From Candidatus Kuenenia stuttgartensis (lineage in GTDB: Bacteria > Planctomycetota > Planctomycetia > Isosphaerales > Isosphaeraceae), in the NCBI GenBank assembly GCA_945865635.1, contig CAMBEP010000011.1, positions 1-64,000 of the forward strand: a DNA stretch of 64,000 bases, written 5' to 3'. Below, piece by piece: positions 55,063-64,000 of this stretch; position 1 is the first letter of the stretch, and every line of letters starts with the position of its first letter. The notes under the pieces are model-generated. The model saw only the letters and a list, made by a program, of their open reading frames with translations. It did not search any database and was not told the DNA's origin. The position numbers were made by a program, and so were the translations under genes.

Positions 55063-57434
55063 GCATCACCACTGAACAGACCGATTCGCCTCTCATGCCC
55101 AAGCCCAAAACGAAAAAGGGCCTGAGCTGGGCTCGCTCGTCGATCCTGGTCGGCATCGTTTCGCTTTTCGTGCTTCTACCAACAGCAGGCGACATTGGTC
55201 TGACTTGGGACGAACCCGCATACAGGTTCAGCCAGTTGATGTCCGCCCAGTGGTGGGAACGCCTGTTTCAAGTGCGATCCTGGTCGGGCCTAAAAGTTTT
55301 GCTCACACCCGATACGCTCCACTATTACTGGCCTTACGGTCACTTCGGCATCAATTTTCACCCACCGCTTTCGGGTCAGCTCAGTCTCTTGACCAACGGC
55401 CTTTTTGGTTGGCTGACAAACGATATCGTAGGTCGGCGACTGGCATCCATATTTGAGTTTACAGCTTGTTTGGTCATGCTTTATGGCTTTTTGGCATCGC
55501 GTTTCAGCCGGCTTGCAGGTGCGGTTGCAGCCGGTGCCCTGCTCTTCATGCCACGCCCATTCGGCGATGCCCATGTGGCCGGCACCGATATCACCGGAAT
55601 GTTGCTTTGGGCTCTCACGGCAATCGCTTTTTGGAAAGGGCTTTACGATCCAAACGGTCGTCGCTGGAGGCTCTTGGTCGGCGTTCTGTTGGGCCTGGCG
55701 TTTGTCCAGAAAATGGCGGCCGTTTTTGTGGTCGGCCCACTCCTGTTTTGGGTGCTTTTGGCCCGAACGCGCACGCTTGATAAACGCAGCCTTCTCGATG
55801 GCCTCTTCACCCTTGGACCGCAATTGCTGCTCTTGGGCCTGACTTTTCTTGAAATACGCCGCATTGCCAACCAGTTCCCGCCCGCAGGACGGGTAGACCT
55901 CTTCATTCACAAGCCAGCCCAGCAGTTGCCTGACTTCATTCTGGCAGCCCCTTTAGCTATCTGGCTGATTAGACAAGGCTTAGGCCAATTCTTTGGGCTC
56001 CGGTGGTCATTCTGGACCACGCCTCGTCCCACTCTGGAAACCATCTCTGCCTCAGCCGCTTTCGCACCGGTTGTGGCCTGGCTTGGGAACCCCGGCTGGT
56101 GGGTTGAAACCTTGCCCCGACTGGCCCACTATTATCAGATCAATACGAACCGCCAAGGTGCCTTGCCCGATATTCAAATCCTTTATTTGGGGACGATTTA
56201 CGAATACAGTCTGCCTTGGCCCAACGGCTTCGTGCTGGTGGCTGTGACTGTGCCAATCCTGACACTTTTCATGGCCATGATAGGCCTACTCTGGGGCTTC
56301 TTCCGAATCCAGGCCGACCGCCTGCCAGTCTATCTCGCCCTTCACATGCTCATCCCGATCTTCGCACGCATGCTTCGTGTACCGGCCCACGACGGTGTCC
56401 GACTCATGCTCCCTGTGTTCTTCTTTCTCGCTGCCTTTGCTGGCCTTGGGTCCGATTGGACCGGGCGGGTTCTGAGCCAGCTCTCTTTTCGCCTTAAAGC
56501 CTTGCCAGGACTGGTTCTGGTTGCGGCCAGCCTGATTCAGCTTGCAAGAATACACCCCTATGAACTCTCCTATTACAACGAGCTGATCGGTGGCCCTGAA
56601 GCGGCTTGGAAAAAGGGCTTTGAGCTGACATACTGGTACGACGCATTTACTCCACAAGTGCTTAAAGAGCTTCGTGATAAGCTTCCTCAAGGGGCTGAGG
56701 TGCAGTTTGCAAGCGAACTTTCGACCCCGTCCATGGTCATGCAGCAGCATCTTGATGAAGGCCAAATTCGAGCGGACATTTCCCTCGGCGGCCGATCGCC
56801 CGACCAATTCCCTCATATGTGGCTGCTTTCCCACGACAGCAAAGCCTTAGCCTTTACAAGGGCCTTGTTTGTGATGTCTCCGTGGTATGAAAGCAGGCCG
56901 CGGCAACTGGGCGGGGCAAGGGTTTTGGCCGTCATGGACCCACCCGCCGTGAGCCGCGCCTGGGCCATTCAGCTCATGTGCGACGCTCCCGACCGATCGC
57001 CGCCCCCGAAGCCAAATGCTCCCGGGTGGGTCAGAAAATCCTCGAAAACTCTGGCCCGATTCTGGGGCGATGGGCTCGACAAAGCGCCGCGATTGTCTGT
57101 AAATGACTCGATGTTTCAGTGGGCGAAGGATGACCCCGAAACCTTGAGAACTGCCGCCTCGGAATTGGTCGCCAAGGCGAAGGCCGGTCAAATGCCCACC
57201 CTGACGGATGAATCGCTCAGCCCGCCCGCCCGACGATTGCTTTCTGTGGTAAATCGTTATGACAAGCCCGAACAGGGCCGAAACTTCTTGCGGATACTCA
57301 TGAAATCCCGCCCGGACGGTCTGACCGAGGCCGTTGAGATTTTAATCAGGCGTGGCTCGGTGGTGCGCGATGTCCTGCTCAGGAGCGGCTATACCGATCC
57401 TCTCTGGATTGGTGGATCATTGGATCAACACTAA
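55059..57434 (+). CDS. GT39-like membrane glycosyltransferase, second of pair
   Basis: A 791-residue relative of the preceding protein, translationally coupled to it. The loop motif is GDIGLTWDEPAYRFSQLM, and the C-terminal half repeats the ELTYWYDAFTPQVLKELRDKLP block seen in the first gene as EPTYYWDSLTPEALDWL. It is longer by about 230 residues, including a soluble C-terminal extension. The two may act on the same pathway or form a pair of paralogues from duplication. Confidence 0.72.
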   Translation: MSITTEQTDSPLMPKPKTKKGLSWARSSILVGIVSLFVLLPTAGDIGLTWDEPAYRFSQLMSAQWWERLFQVRSWSGLKVLLTPDTLHYYWPYGHFGINFHPPLSGQLSLLTNGLFGWLTNDIVGRRLASIFEFTACLVMLYGFLASRFSRLAGAVAAGALLFMPRPFGDAHVAGTDITGMLLWALTAIAFWKGLYDPNGRRWRLLVGVLLGLAFVQKMAAVFVVGPLLFWVLLARTRTLDKRSLLDGLFTLGPQLLLLGLTFLEIRRIANQFPPAGRVDLFIHKPAQQLPDFILAAPLAIWLIRQGLGQFFGLRWSFWTTPRPTLETISASAAFAPVVAWLGNPGWWVETLPRLAHYYQINTNRQGALPDIQILYLGTIYEYSLPWPNGFVLVAVTVPILTLFMAMIGLLWGFFRIQADRLPVYLALHMLIPIFARMLRVPAHDGVRLMLPVFFFLAAFAGLGSDWTGRVLSQLSFRLKALPGLVLVAASLIQLARIHPYELSYYNELIGGPEAAWKKGFELTYWYDAFTPQVLKELRDKLPQGAEVQFASELSTPSMVMQQHLDEGQIRADISLGGRSPDQFPHMWLLSHDSKALAFTRALFVMSPWYESRPRQLGGARVLAVMDPPAVSRAWAIQLMCDAPDRSPPPKPNAPGWVRKSSKTLARFWGDGLDKAPRLSVNDSMFQWAKDDPETLRTAASELVAKAKAGQMPTLTDESLSPPARRLLSVVNRYDKPEQGRNFLRILMKSRPDGLTEAVEILIRRGSVVRDVLLRSGYTDPLWIGGSLDQH

Positions 57435-57485
57435 GCCCTCGAAAATCTGGTTCCTTGGCCTGCTCCGGCCCGATCCGCACAGCTC

Positions 57486-58856
57486 TCATAGAATGGTCGT
57501 ATTGAAATCCCGGCCGCTTTTGAGGTTGCATTTTATGGCCGAATTTTGGCCTTGACTGACAATATTTCCTGACATCGAAATATTCCTGCAACTGTCGCTG
57601 ACTTCAATTGCGGCAATCATTTTGGAGTCGGGCCTGGTGGTCGAGATGACCGACCCGGAAATGGCCACGGCGGATGAATCCTCAAGCCATATCCCACGCA
57701 CTTGCGGGTCGCGAATGACAACCTGACCAATCGCGGCATGATGACAGCCTTTTAGTGCAATCACTCCGCCTGATGATGCATTGCCACCGCCGGCGTTCTG
57801 AAAGATTTCGCCTGTAATGGTCACAGCCTGACAGTTTTCAAGGCTGTAATGATCTTGCCTTGGCCTCTCGGGCTGGTGGCCCCAGCCGTGAACATTGTTG
57901 GCGATCGCAATTCCGTCGCAGTTTCTGGCCAAGAGACCGATGGTATGACCGTCATAAATTGTGTTGCCCGTTATGGCTATTCGCTGGGCAGACTGTAAAT
58001 GAAGACTTGTGCTCTGGGAACCAAGAATATTCCCGGTGATTGCAATCAGACGGGCCGAAGGAAAACCATCCGGGCCAGTGCGGCCGACCACTTTGAGGTT
58101 GGTTCCGTTGACGGAAGCCCGACCCTGAATCGTGTTGGAGGCGATCGTAATTTCGCTCGCAATTCCATTACGGGCGTCGATCAGGATATCTGCCGAATCA
58201 GGCCGCTTTAAATCTGCGGAATGGCTGTATTCAATATCATTCCCTGTGATCTGGATATTATGAAGATCTCCACCAACCATTGCAATCGCTGCGGCCTGAT
58301 TGTAACTGATATGACAGCCGCAGATATTCATCTGATGAAGATTGACATGATCCAGAAAGATGCCGTAATCCGTGTTGTTGTAAATATGCGAATCCGCGAT
58401 CAGTACATCTCGGTTTCGGTCTCGAAGATGCAATCCGACCCGGCATTCGCGAATCAGAATGTTTTGAATGGTTGGCTTGACTGTCATGACCAGCTCCAAT
58501 CCGACAGCATCCTTGTGCTCGCCGCGTATCTCCAAGCCGCTGATGGTCGGAAATCGTTCTTTCAGGCGCGTCTGGTCGGTCCAGCTTTTGGGATCTGCCG
58601 TCCCCTTGTGCGAACCTGTCAAACGAATCGCTGGCCCCCCTCCGCGCATCACGAGTGTGGTCGTTCCGGCGGCCCCCCGAATCCCGATCGGGCTGTTGCT
58701 GTTGCGGGAAAGGTCGATTACGAGCGTTTTCCGGATGATAAACGTACCACTCGGAAATTCCAAAAGCCCATCACCCTTTTCTATTGCGTGCTCAATCGCA
58801 GCCGTGTCATCCGTCTTGCCATCACCTTTGGCACCAAATCCCGTTACGTTCGCCAT
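57486..58856 (-). CDS. right-handed beta-helix (pectate-lyase/GH28-like) protein
   Basis: 456 residues. The start VTGFGAKGDGKTDDTAAIEHAIE is the classic opening of pectate-lyase-3/polygalacturonase-type beta-helices, followed by many short ITGNxI-type coils (IQITGNDIEYS, IAITGNILGS, ITGNTIYDGH). No signal peptide is visible, although most such enzymes are exported. Catalytic residues of GH28 are not evident. AAGGCC-type purines lie before the ATG. Convergent with the second glycosyltransferase gene. Confidence 0.8.
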   Translation of the reverse strand: MANVTGFGAKGDGKTDDTAAIEHAIEKGDGLLEFPSGTFIIRKTLVIDLSRNSNSPIGIRGAAGTTTLVMRGGGPAIRLTGSHKGTADPKSWTDQTRLKERFPTISGLEIRGEHKDAVGLELVMTVKPTIQNILIRECRVGLHLRDRNRDVLIADSHIYNNTDYGIFLDHVNLHQMNICGCHISYNQAAAIAMVGGDLHNIQITGNDIEYSHSADLKRPDSADILIDARNGIASEITIASNTIQGRASVNGTNLKVVGRTGPDGFPSARLIAITGNILGSQSTSLHLQSAQRIAITGNTIYDGHTIGLLARNCDGIAIANNVHGWGHQPERPRQDHYSLENCQAVTITGEIFQNAGGGNASSGGVIALKGCHHAAIGQVVIRDPQVRGIWLEDSSAVAISGSVISTTRPDSKMIAAIEVSDSCRNISMSGNIVSQGQNSAIKCNLKSGRDFNTTIL

Positions 58857-58996
58857 GAGTCTTCAGGCCTTTCCAATCGCGGCCAGTATTCAGATGAAGT
58901 TTGATCACAATTTTCGTATCTTAATCGTGAAGCACATCCGATGCACGTATAAACCATTTTTGGATTGGCCTCAAGCCCTGGAAACGATCTTCAGCA

Positions 58997-60118
58997 ATGG
59001 CGACAAATTCCATCTCCACAACTCTTGACACCAAGCGATGGCAAGCTGCCCTGCAATGGGTTCACCGAGCGGTCGAATCCGGCCAGTTCCCGGCCGTAAG
59101 TCTTTGTGCCGGCGTTGCAGACCGCATCGAACGGCGTCATGCCGAAGGCCGCTTTGACGCCATGAATCCGGCTGACCCCGCCACCGTTGCACCTGAAACT
59201 CCGTTTCTGGTGGCATCGCTCACCAAGCCGATCACCGTGATGGCCGTTTTGATGCTGGTCGAGCGTGGCCTCGTCCGGATCAACGACCGCATTGCCGACT
59301 TCGTTCCGGGCATGAATCGGCCTGACAAAAACTCGATTCGAATCCGTCATCTGATGAGCCATACTTCAGGCCTGCCAGACATGCTCCCGGAAAATGAACG
59401 ACTCCGGGCCGATCATGCATCGCTCGCAAAATTCGTTGAGGAAATCTGTAAATGCGACCTCCTCTTTGAGCCCGGCACAGGCGTGAGCTACCAAAGCATG
59501 GGTACGGCACTACTGGCCGAACTGGTGCATCAGGTGAGCGGGCGGCAGATCGGCGATTTTCTTAAAACAGAGATTTTTGAACCGCTTGGGATGAACGCAA
59601 CCGATCTGGGAGTCCAGGGCGAGGATGCCAGAAAGGTGGCCCGGATTCGAATTTCCAAGGAAAAGGCAGCCACCAATTGGCATTGGAACAGCCCTTACTG
59701 GCTTGGCCTGGGTGCCCCCTGGGGCGGGCTGACCAGCACGGCAAGCGATCTGGGCCGCCTGGCCCGGTTGTTTCTCGGCGGCGGCGTTCTGGGCAGGACA
59801 CGACTCCTGAGCAACCAGAGCGTGGCCCTGATGACTTCCAGCCAAGTCCAGAGTTACACTCGTATTTCTGAAGAGGATCAGAAAATCAACTCCTGGGGCC
59901 TGGGCTGGCGCATCTTTGGGCTTGGGGTGGGTTCGAATCTGGGCGAACTCCTCCCGGCTGAAGCCTTTGGGCATCACGGCGCGACCGGCACCCTGATGTG
60001 GATGGACCCCTTGCGAGGCGCTTATGCCGTGATCCTGACAACTCAGCCCTATGATCTTTCAGGGCCTATGCTTATGAAACTTTCGAACGCCATTTCAGCG
60101 GCCTTCGTTGCAGAGTGA
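58997..60118 (+). CDS. beta-lactamase-fold serine hydrolase
   Basis: 373 residues. The SxxK motif SLTK has nucleophile Ser74 and Lys77 and is followed by LMSHTSGLPD, characteristic of the class C/esterase (EstB-like) group. The tyrosine motif appears as YQSM (Tyr without the usual YxN), and the C-terminal HHGATGT matches the third motif, with histidine in place of lysine, as in esterases. Probably an esterase or peptidase, cytoplasmic since no signal peptide is visible. It is divergent from the beta-helix gene and just before a phosphoesterase. Confidence 0.82.
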   Translation: MATNSISTTLDTKRWQAALQWVHRAVESGQFPAVSLCAGVADRIERRHAEGRFDAMNPADPATVAPETPFLVASLTKPITVMAVLMLVERGLVRINDRIADFVPGMNRPDKNSIRIRHLMSHTSGLPDMLPENERLRADHASLAKFVEEICKCDLLFEPGTGVSYQSMGTALLAELVHQVSGRQIGDFLKTEIFEPLGMNATDLGVQGEDARKVARIRISKEKAATNWHWNSPYWLGLGAPWGGLTSTASDLGRLARLFLGGGVLGRTRLLSNQSVALMTSSQVQSYTRISEEDQKINSWGLGWRIFGLGVGSNLGELLPAEAFGHHGATGTLMWMDPLRGAYAVILTTQPYDLSGPMLMKLSNAISAAFVAE

Positions 60119-60234
60119 TTCCAGAAAATCATCGAACCTTCACCAAATGCGTTGTATTTTGAACACGAGATTTTGCTATATTCCAATTTCTCGATAAAAG
60201 GTTGGGACCTATTGTGGACAAGGGCACTACTAAA

Positions 60235-62823
60235 ATGCTTCGCACCATTCTCGGAATTTTGACTCTCGTTTCCATGATGCCGGCTATGGCACAGGAACCC
60301 GTTCCTGCAAAGGAACTTAAACCAATCTGGCCAGGTCTGAAACTTGACGGCCGCGTGCTGTTGCCGAATGGCTGGTCGCTGAAACCGGCGGGCCGCCAAT
60401 TGAAACTTGGCGATTTGCCAGTCCAGATCACGCAGCATCCGACCGAAACGGTTTTGGCCATTCTTCATGCAGGTTATGGCGACCACGAGGTGGTGCTGGT
60501 CGACCAGAAGTCAGGGCAGATTCTGAGCCGGGTCAATGTGCCTTACAGCTTTTCAGGCCTGATTTTCTCTGAGGATGGCAATCAGTTGTATGTCGGTGGC
60601 GGGTTTGACGACCTGGTCCACATTTTTGATTACAGCAAAGGCTTTTTGAACAATCGCCGACAATTGCAATTTCCTGATCGCAAAGAGTTTCTCGCCGAAG
60701 CCGCGCCCGGGTTTGGCGAAGCGCGCAACAAGCTGCGTGCCGTGGGCGGGCTGGCCCTCTCGGCCGATGGAAAAACACTTTACACCAGCCATGTCTTCGG
60801 GCACAGCATCGGGCGCTTTGACCTTTCCACAGGTCAGTTCCTCGACGAACTCAAGCTGGAAGCTGGCTCTTACCCATATTCCCTGTTGCTCGATAAAATT
60901 TCAAATCGGCTCTATGTCTCGCTCTGGGGTGCTGCCAAGGTGGCTGTGATCAATGCGTCAACATTCCAGCCAATTGCAACCTATGAAACCCAGGAACACC
61001 CAAACGAATTATTGATCAATAAAAGCGGCAGCACGCTTTATGTCGCAAATGCCAATCGGAACACCGTCAGTGTTTTCGACACCGTCACTGGCAAGCCTCT
61101 GGCAACCATCGGCACTTCCATCGCGCCCAATGCCCCGGCCGGCTCCACTCCCAATTCGCTGGCACTCTCGCCTGACGAATCGCTCCTGTTCGTCACAAAT
61201 GCAAATACAAATGATGTGGCCGTGGTCAATGTTACCAACCCAAGCCGAAGTCAGGCCCTTGGTTTCATTCCCGTTGGCTGGTATCCGACCAGTGTTCGCG
61301 TTTCCAAAGATGGCAAAACCCTCTACGTCGCCAATGGCAAGGGCAATACCAGCAGACCAAATCGGGAAGGCCCAAATCCGCTGGCCTCCAACGATTCCTA
61401 CGAAGGTAAAACCCGCGATTATATCGGTCAGCTCTTTCAGGGCTCTTTGTCCACCATTCCCGTGCCGACTCCTGCTCAACTGGCCGTCATGACCCGCACC
61501 GTGCTGGCCAACAGCCCTTTGAACCCCAAAGAGCCCCTCTCTGTACGTGGCTCTGAAAAAGCCTCGGCTGAGAAAAACCCCATTCCAGCCAGACTCGGCG
61601 ACTCCTCTCCGCTCACACATTGCATTTACATCATCAAAGAGAACAGAACTTACGACCAGGTTTATGGCGATGTGAAAAAAGGGAATGGAGATCCTGAGCT
61701 CTGCCTTTTCCCTGAAAGCGTCACACCCAATCAGCATGCCCTGGCGGAAGAATTTGTCCTGTTCGACAATTTTTATGTCGAAAGCGAAGTCTCCGCCGAT
61801 GGCCACGAATGGACCATGGGCGCTTATGCCTCTGACTTTGTCGAGCGCTTGTGGCCCATCAGTTATCGTGGCGACCGACGTGTCCCGTATCCAGCCGAAG
61901 CCAAGTTCCCAATCGCCACTCCAGCCGGCGGGTATTTGTTCGACCGGGCCGCTGAAAAACATGTGACCTATCGCAGCTATGGTGAATTTGTCGACAACGG
62001 AGCCACTCCAGCCGACCCCGCCACCACCAAATATAAAGCCCTTGAAGGTCATTTTGATCCAAAATATCGCAGCTACGACCTCTCCTATCCCGACACAAAG
62101 CGTGCCTCCCGATTCCTTGAAGAACTCGCAGAATTCGAAACCAAAGGCGACATGCCCAGGCTGATCGTCCTAAGGCTCGGAAACGACCACACCTCCGGCA
62201 CTCGCCCAGGGGCACTCACCCCAACGGCCATGGTCGCCGAAAACGATCTGGCTGTGGGCATGGTGGTGGAAGGATTGTCAAAGTCGAAATTCTGGCAGAA
62301 ACTGGCTATTTTCGTCGTCGAAGACGATGCCCAGAATGGCTCTGACCATGTCGACGCCCACCGATCGACCGCCCTTGTCATCAGCCCCTACACAAAGCGT
62401 CGCAGCGTCGATTCCACCATGTACACAACCTCATCCATGCTAAGAACCATGGAACTGATCCTCGGACTGGAACCCATGAGCCAGTTCGACGCCGCCGCCA
62501 GACCCATGTTCAACAGCTTTACGGCCAATCCAGATTTCAAGACGTTTGTCAAAGTCGCACCCAAGGTAGACATCAAGGCTCGTAATCTTGCGACCGCCTG
62601 GGGTGCCGAAAAATCGTTGAAATTAAACCTCGATAAAGAAGATCAAGCCGATGATCTGGTCTTTAACGAAATCATCTGGAAGTCTGTCAAAGGGGCCGCC
62701 TCGCCAATGCCTGCACCCGTTCGGGCCGCTTTTGTCGTCCCAATCGATTCGGACGACGACCAGGAAGACAAGGACGAAGAAGCCAAGGAACGCGAAAAAG
62801 CCAAGGCCGCCACTTCCAAGTAA
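60235..62823 (+). CDS. secreted YVTN beta-propeller plus phosphoesterase protein
   Basis: 862 residues from the ATG at 60235, with a signal peptide (LRTILGILTLVSMMPAMAQ). Residues ~60-400 contain propeller repeats of the YVTN type (LYVGGGFDDLVHIFD, LYVANANRNTVSVFD, LFVTNANTNDVAVVN, LYVANGKGNTS). The remainder is an alkaline-phosphatase-fold phosphoesterase beginning IYIIKENRTYDQVYGD with NDHTSGTRPGA and VEDDAQNGSDHVDAHRS carrying likely metal ligands. The C-terminus is an acidic/lysine-rich tail. Such proteins occur in planctomycetes and acidobacteria; substrate unknown. A GTG at 60214 is an alternative start. A terminator follows. Confidence 0.87.
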   Translation: MLRTILGILTLVSMMPAMAQEPVPAKELKPIWPGLKLDGRVLLPNGWSLKPAGRQLKLGDLPVQITQHPTETVLAILHAGYGDHEVVLVDQKSGQILSRVNVPYSFSGLIFSEDGNQLYVGGGFDDLVHIFDYSKGFLNNRRQLQFPDRKEFLAEAAPGFGEARNKLRAVGGLALSADGKTLYTSHVFGHSIGRFDLSTGQFLDELKLEAGSYPYSLLLDKISNRLYVSLWGAAKVAVINASTFQPIATYETQEHPNELLINKSGSTLYVANANRNTVSVFDTVTGKPLATIGTSIAPNAPAGSTPNSLALSPDESLLFVTNANTNDVAVVNVTNPSRSQALGFIPVGWYPTSVRVSKDGKTLYVANGKGNTSRPNREGPNPLASNDSYEGKTRDYIGQLFQGSLSTIPVPTPAQLAVMTRTVLANSPLNPKEPLSVRGSEKASAEKNPIPARLGDSSPLTHCIYIIKENRTYDQVYGDVKKGNGDPELCLFPESVTPNQHALAEEFVLFDNFYVESEVSADGHEWTMGAYASDFVERLWPISYRGDRRVPYPAEAKFPIATPAGGYLFDRAAEKHVTYRSYGEFVDNGATPADPATTKYKALEGHFDPKYRSYDLSYPDTKRASRFLEELAEFETKGDMPRLIVLRLGNDHTSGTRPGALTPTAMVAENDLAVGMVVEGLSKSKFWQKLAIFVVEDDAQNGSDHVDAHRSTALVISPYTKRRSVDSTMYTTSSMLRTMELILGLEPMSQFDAAARPMFNSFTANPDFKTFVKVAPKVDIKARNLATAWGAEKSLKLNLDKEDQADDLVFNEIIWKSVKGAASPMPAPVRAAFVVPIDSDDDQEDKDEEAKEREKAKAATSK

Positions 62824-62860
62824 TCTTCCAAGCCTGATTCGCAATTCCGCTTAACTTGAA

Positions 62861-62890
62861 ACGGACCACCTCCTGCGTGGTCCGTTTTTT
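62861..62890 (+). terminator. rho-independent terminator after phosphoesterase
   Basis: 9-bp perfect stem ACGGACCAC/GTGGTCCGT with a seven-base loop, leading into TTTTTT. Confidence 0.92.
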
Positions 62891-63176
62891 GATTCTTGAA
62901 GGCCACTCCAGAAGAAACCAAGGCGCATCCCCAACCAGATTTTCAAATCGACTGCATCAAAAATTGACAATATGTAAATTCACACAAGATTTCGGAACTG
63001 TAACAATTAATCCTGCTCGATCTGATGATCATCGCTCGTTTTTTTTGACCTCATGCGTTTTATGATGCATTCTTGGTAATGAGGTGTTATACCTTCCGGA
63101 TGGTTGTGTCGGGTCATGGATGCCTTTGGATTTCCCTGGAAATCTGAACTCGAACCGGTCAAGGACTTTTATCGTG
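62891..63176. other. intergenic, upstream of last gene
   Basis: About 286 bases after the terminator; probably holds the promoter of the partial gene that follows. No gene or RNA recognised. Confidence 0.35.
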
Positions 63177-64000
63177 ATGAAAAAGCCGTCTCGCTCAATT
63201 CCTGTTGCCTTGGGAATGGGCCTTGTTTTTAGCATGGCAGGCGCGGAATCACAGTCCGTGTTGGCCCAGACCCTTATACCAAGCTCACAGCCTTTGACAT
63301 CAGGTGGAGCCAGTTTCGGCGGGACCGGAACCGGTAATGAAAGCAGCTTCGGCGTTGGTGGCACGGGTACGGGTGTGGAGTCGGGAGCAGGCCTGGGCAC
63401 CACCGGCACGGGAATGGAGTCGAATTCGGCTGGTCTTTCCGAAGGAACACCGGCTTTTATGCGCCCTCTGCCGAATGAAGTCATTGGCCAGGGAATGCCT
63501 GAGGATATGCGCAGCGGCGATAATCCTGCCCTGATTCCCTACGACTTTATTGGCCCTCCGAAATTTATCGGCCCACCACGACCAGGCGACCGCGAAGGCC
63601 CTGAGCTGAATTCCGACCAAAAGAAACTGCTCTCCAAACAACTGTTCAATAATGCTGTCAGGCTCTCCAATCCAGAGGTGCGGGTGCGGGCCCTCGACCG
63701 GCTGGCCCGCTCTGAAATCTTCGGAAACAAGCTCGAAGATGCCATTGAAGCCCTGAATGCGGGCGCCATCAATGCCATCGCCCTGCCTGACAGCACAATA
63801 AGGAATGTCCGGCTCGTCTCGCTTGTGACAACATCCACAAACCTGACCGACGCCCTCATACGCGAAAGTGTTGAGCAAAACACACTTCCTGCCGACCGGA
63901 CTCTATGGATTGATCGCTCTAAGGCCATCTGGCGGCAGGCGGCCGATTTATCCACCGCTTTGACGAACAATGACCTGAAATCTGAGATGATGTCGCGGGT
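63177..64000 (+). CDS. secreted protein, 3' end cut by window
   Basis: The frame stays open from the ATG at 63177 (AAGGA about a dozen bases upstream) to the last base, 274 complete codons. It starts with a signal peptide (MKKPSRSIPVALGMGLVFSM...SVLAQ), then a Gly/Thr/Ser-rich stretch with three imperfect TGTGxES units, a proline-rich segment (IGPPKFIGPPRPGD), and from about residue 145 helical sequence (SNPEVRVRALDRLARSEIFG) that resembles HEAT-type repeats. No known family can be named. The end is outside the window. Confidence 0.7.
   Translation, partial: MKKPSRSIPVALGMGLVFSMAGAESQSVLAQTLIPSSQPLTSGGASFGGTGTGNESSFGVGGTGTGVESGAGLGTTGTGMESNSAGLSEGTPAFMRPLPNEVIGQGMPEDMRSGDNPALIPYDFIGPPKFIGPPRPGDREGPELNSDQKKLLSKQLFNNAVRLSNPEVRVRALDRLARSEIFGNKLEDAIEALNAGAINAIALPDSTIRNVRLVSLVTTSTNLTDALIRESVEQNTLPADRTLWIDRSKAIWRQAADLSTALTNNDLKSEMMSR

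Noticed and set aside
1..64000. CRISPR array, phage genes or intact transposase
   Set aside because: No regularly spaced direct repeats, structural phage genes or transposase motifs were seen.

Overview
The window reads as chromosomal DNA of a planctomycete (phylum Planctomycetota). Evidence is the combination of two DUF1559 prepilin-like proteins with a C-terminal FHPGGANK...DGSVRF segment, an ECF sigma factor overlapping a Ser/Thr kinase with TPR-type repeats, a second large membrane kinase, a PEP-CTERM protein, a small protein with the LEHRLSP motif typical of secreted planctomycete proteins, a DUF3500 Tat protein, and very many sigma factors and unknown secreted proteins. Base composition is moderate. 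The left 2.7 kb is visibly more AT-rich than the rest. The assignment rests on gene content only; no rRNA or tRNA was found.

Layout. 1-2.8 kb: an accessory-looking AT-rich stretch with a truncated STAS/GHKL ATPase gene, a small unknown gene and a PEP-CTERM protein gene bracketed by two ~130-bp direct repeats. 2.8-7 kb: a lipid cassette (FabF-like ketosynthase, dedicated ACP, LpxL-like acyltransferase), then a membrane-anchored tyrosine-phosphatase-like protein. 7-13.8 kb: ECF sigma factor, fumarylacetoacetase-family enzyme, uronate-isomerase-like enzyme, CoaB-like enzyme coupled to an acyltransferase 3, and an unknown membrane protein. 13.9-17.7 kb (minus): 6-phosphofructokinase, S4 RNA-binding protein, small membrane protein, RmlD-like reductase and inorganic pyrophosphatase. 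17.8-23.4 kb (minus): the stress module PrkA kinase - DUF444 - SpoVR plus a small secreted protein. 23.6-27 kb: a prenyltransferase-fold membrane protein and QueC.

27-40.8 kb is rich in signalling and regulation: a 1306-residue Ser/Thr kinase, a Zn/Cd-type P-type ATPase, the LEHRLSP peptide, a kinase-repeat protein with its ECF sigma factor, a primary-like sigma factor, and a GT39-like membrane glycosyltransferase. 40.9-46.8 kb: DUF3500 protein, a repeat-rich intergenic region with a 184-bp nested inverted repeat, a lipoprotein with two tandem DUF1559 prepilin-like genes, a metallophosphoesterase and a CbiX-like chelatase. 47-64 kb: DegT aminotransferase, a further sigma factor, MutY, a LamG-like secreted protein, ClpX, two coupled GT39-like genes, a beta-helix protein, a beta-lactamase-fold hydrolase, a beta-propeller phosphoesterase, and a secreted protein cut by the window end.

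Most of the window is ordinary chromosome. No phage, CRISPR array, intact transposase or complete defence island is visible. The observations most worth following are the self-contained ketosynthase/ACP/acyltransferase cassette, the repeat-bracketed left end with a STAS/GHKL gene, the nested inverted repeat at 42.1-42.3 kb, the standalone LEHRLSP peptide, and several enzymes with unusual key residues (MutY, kinase, phosphofructokinase).
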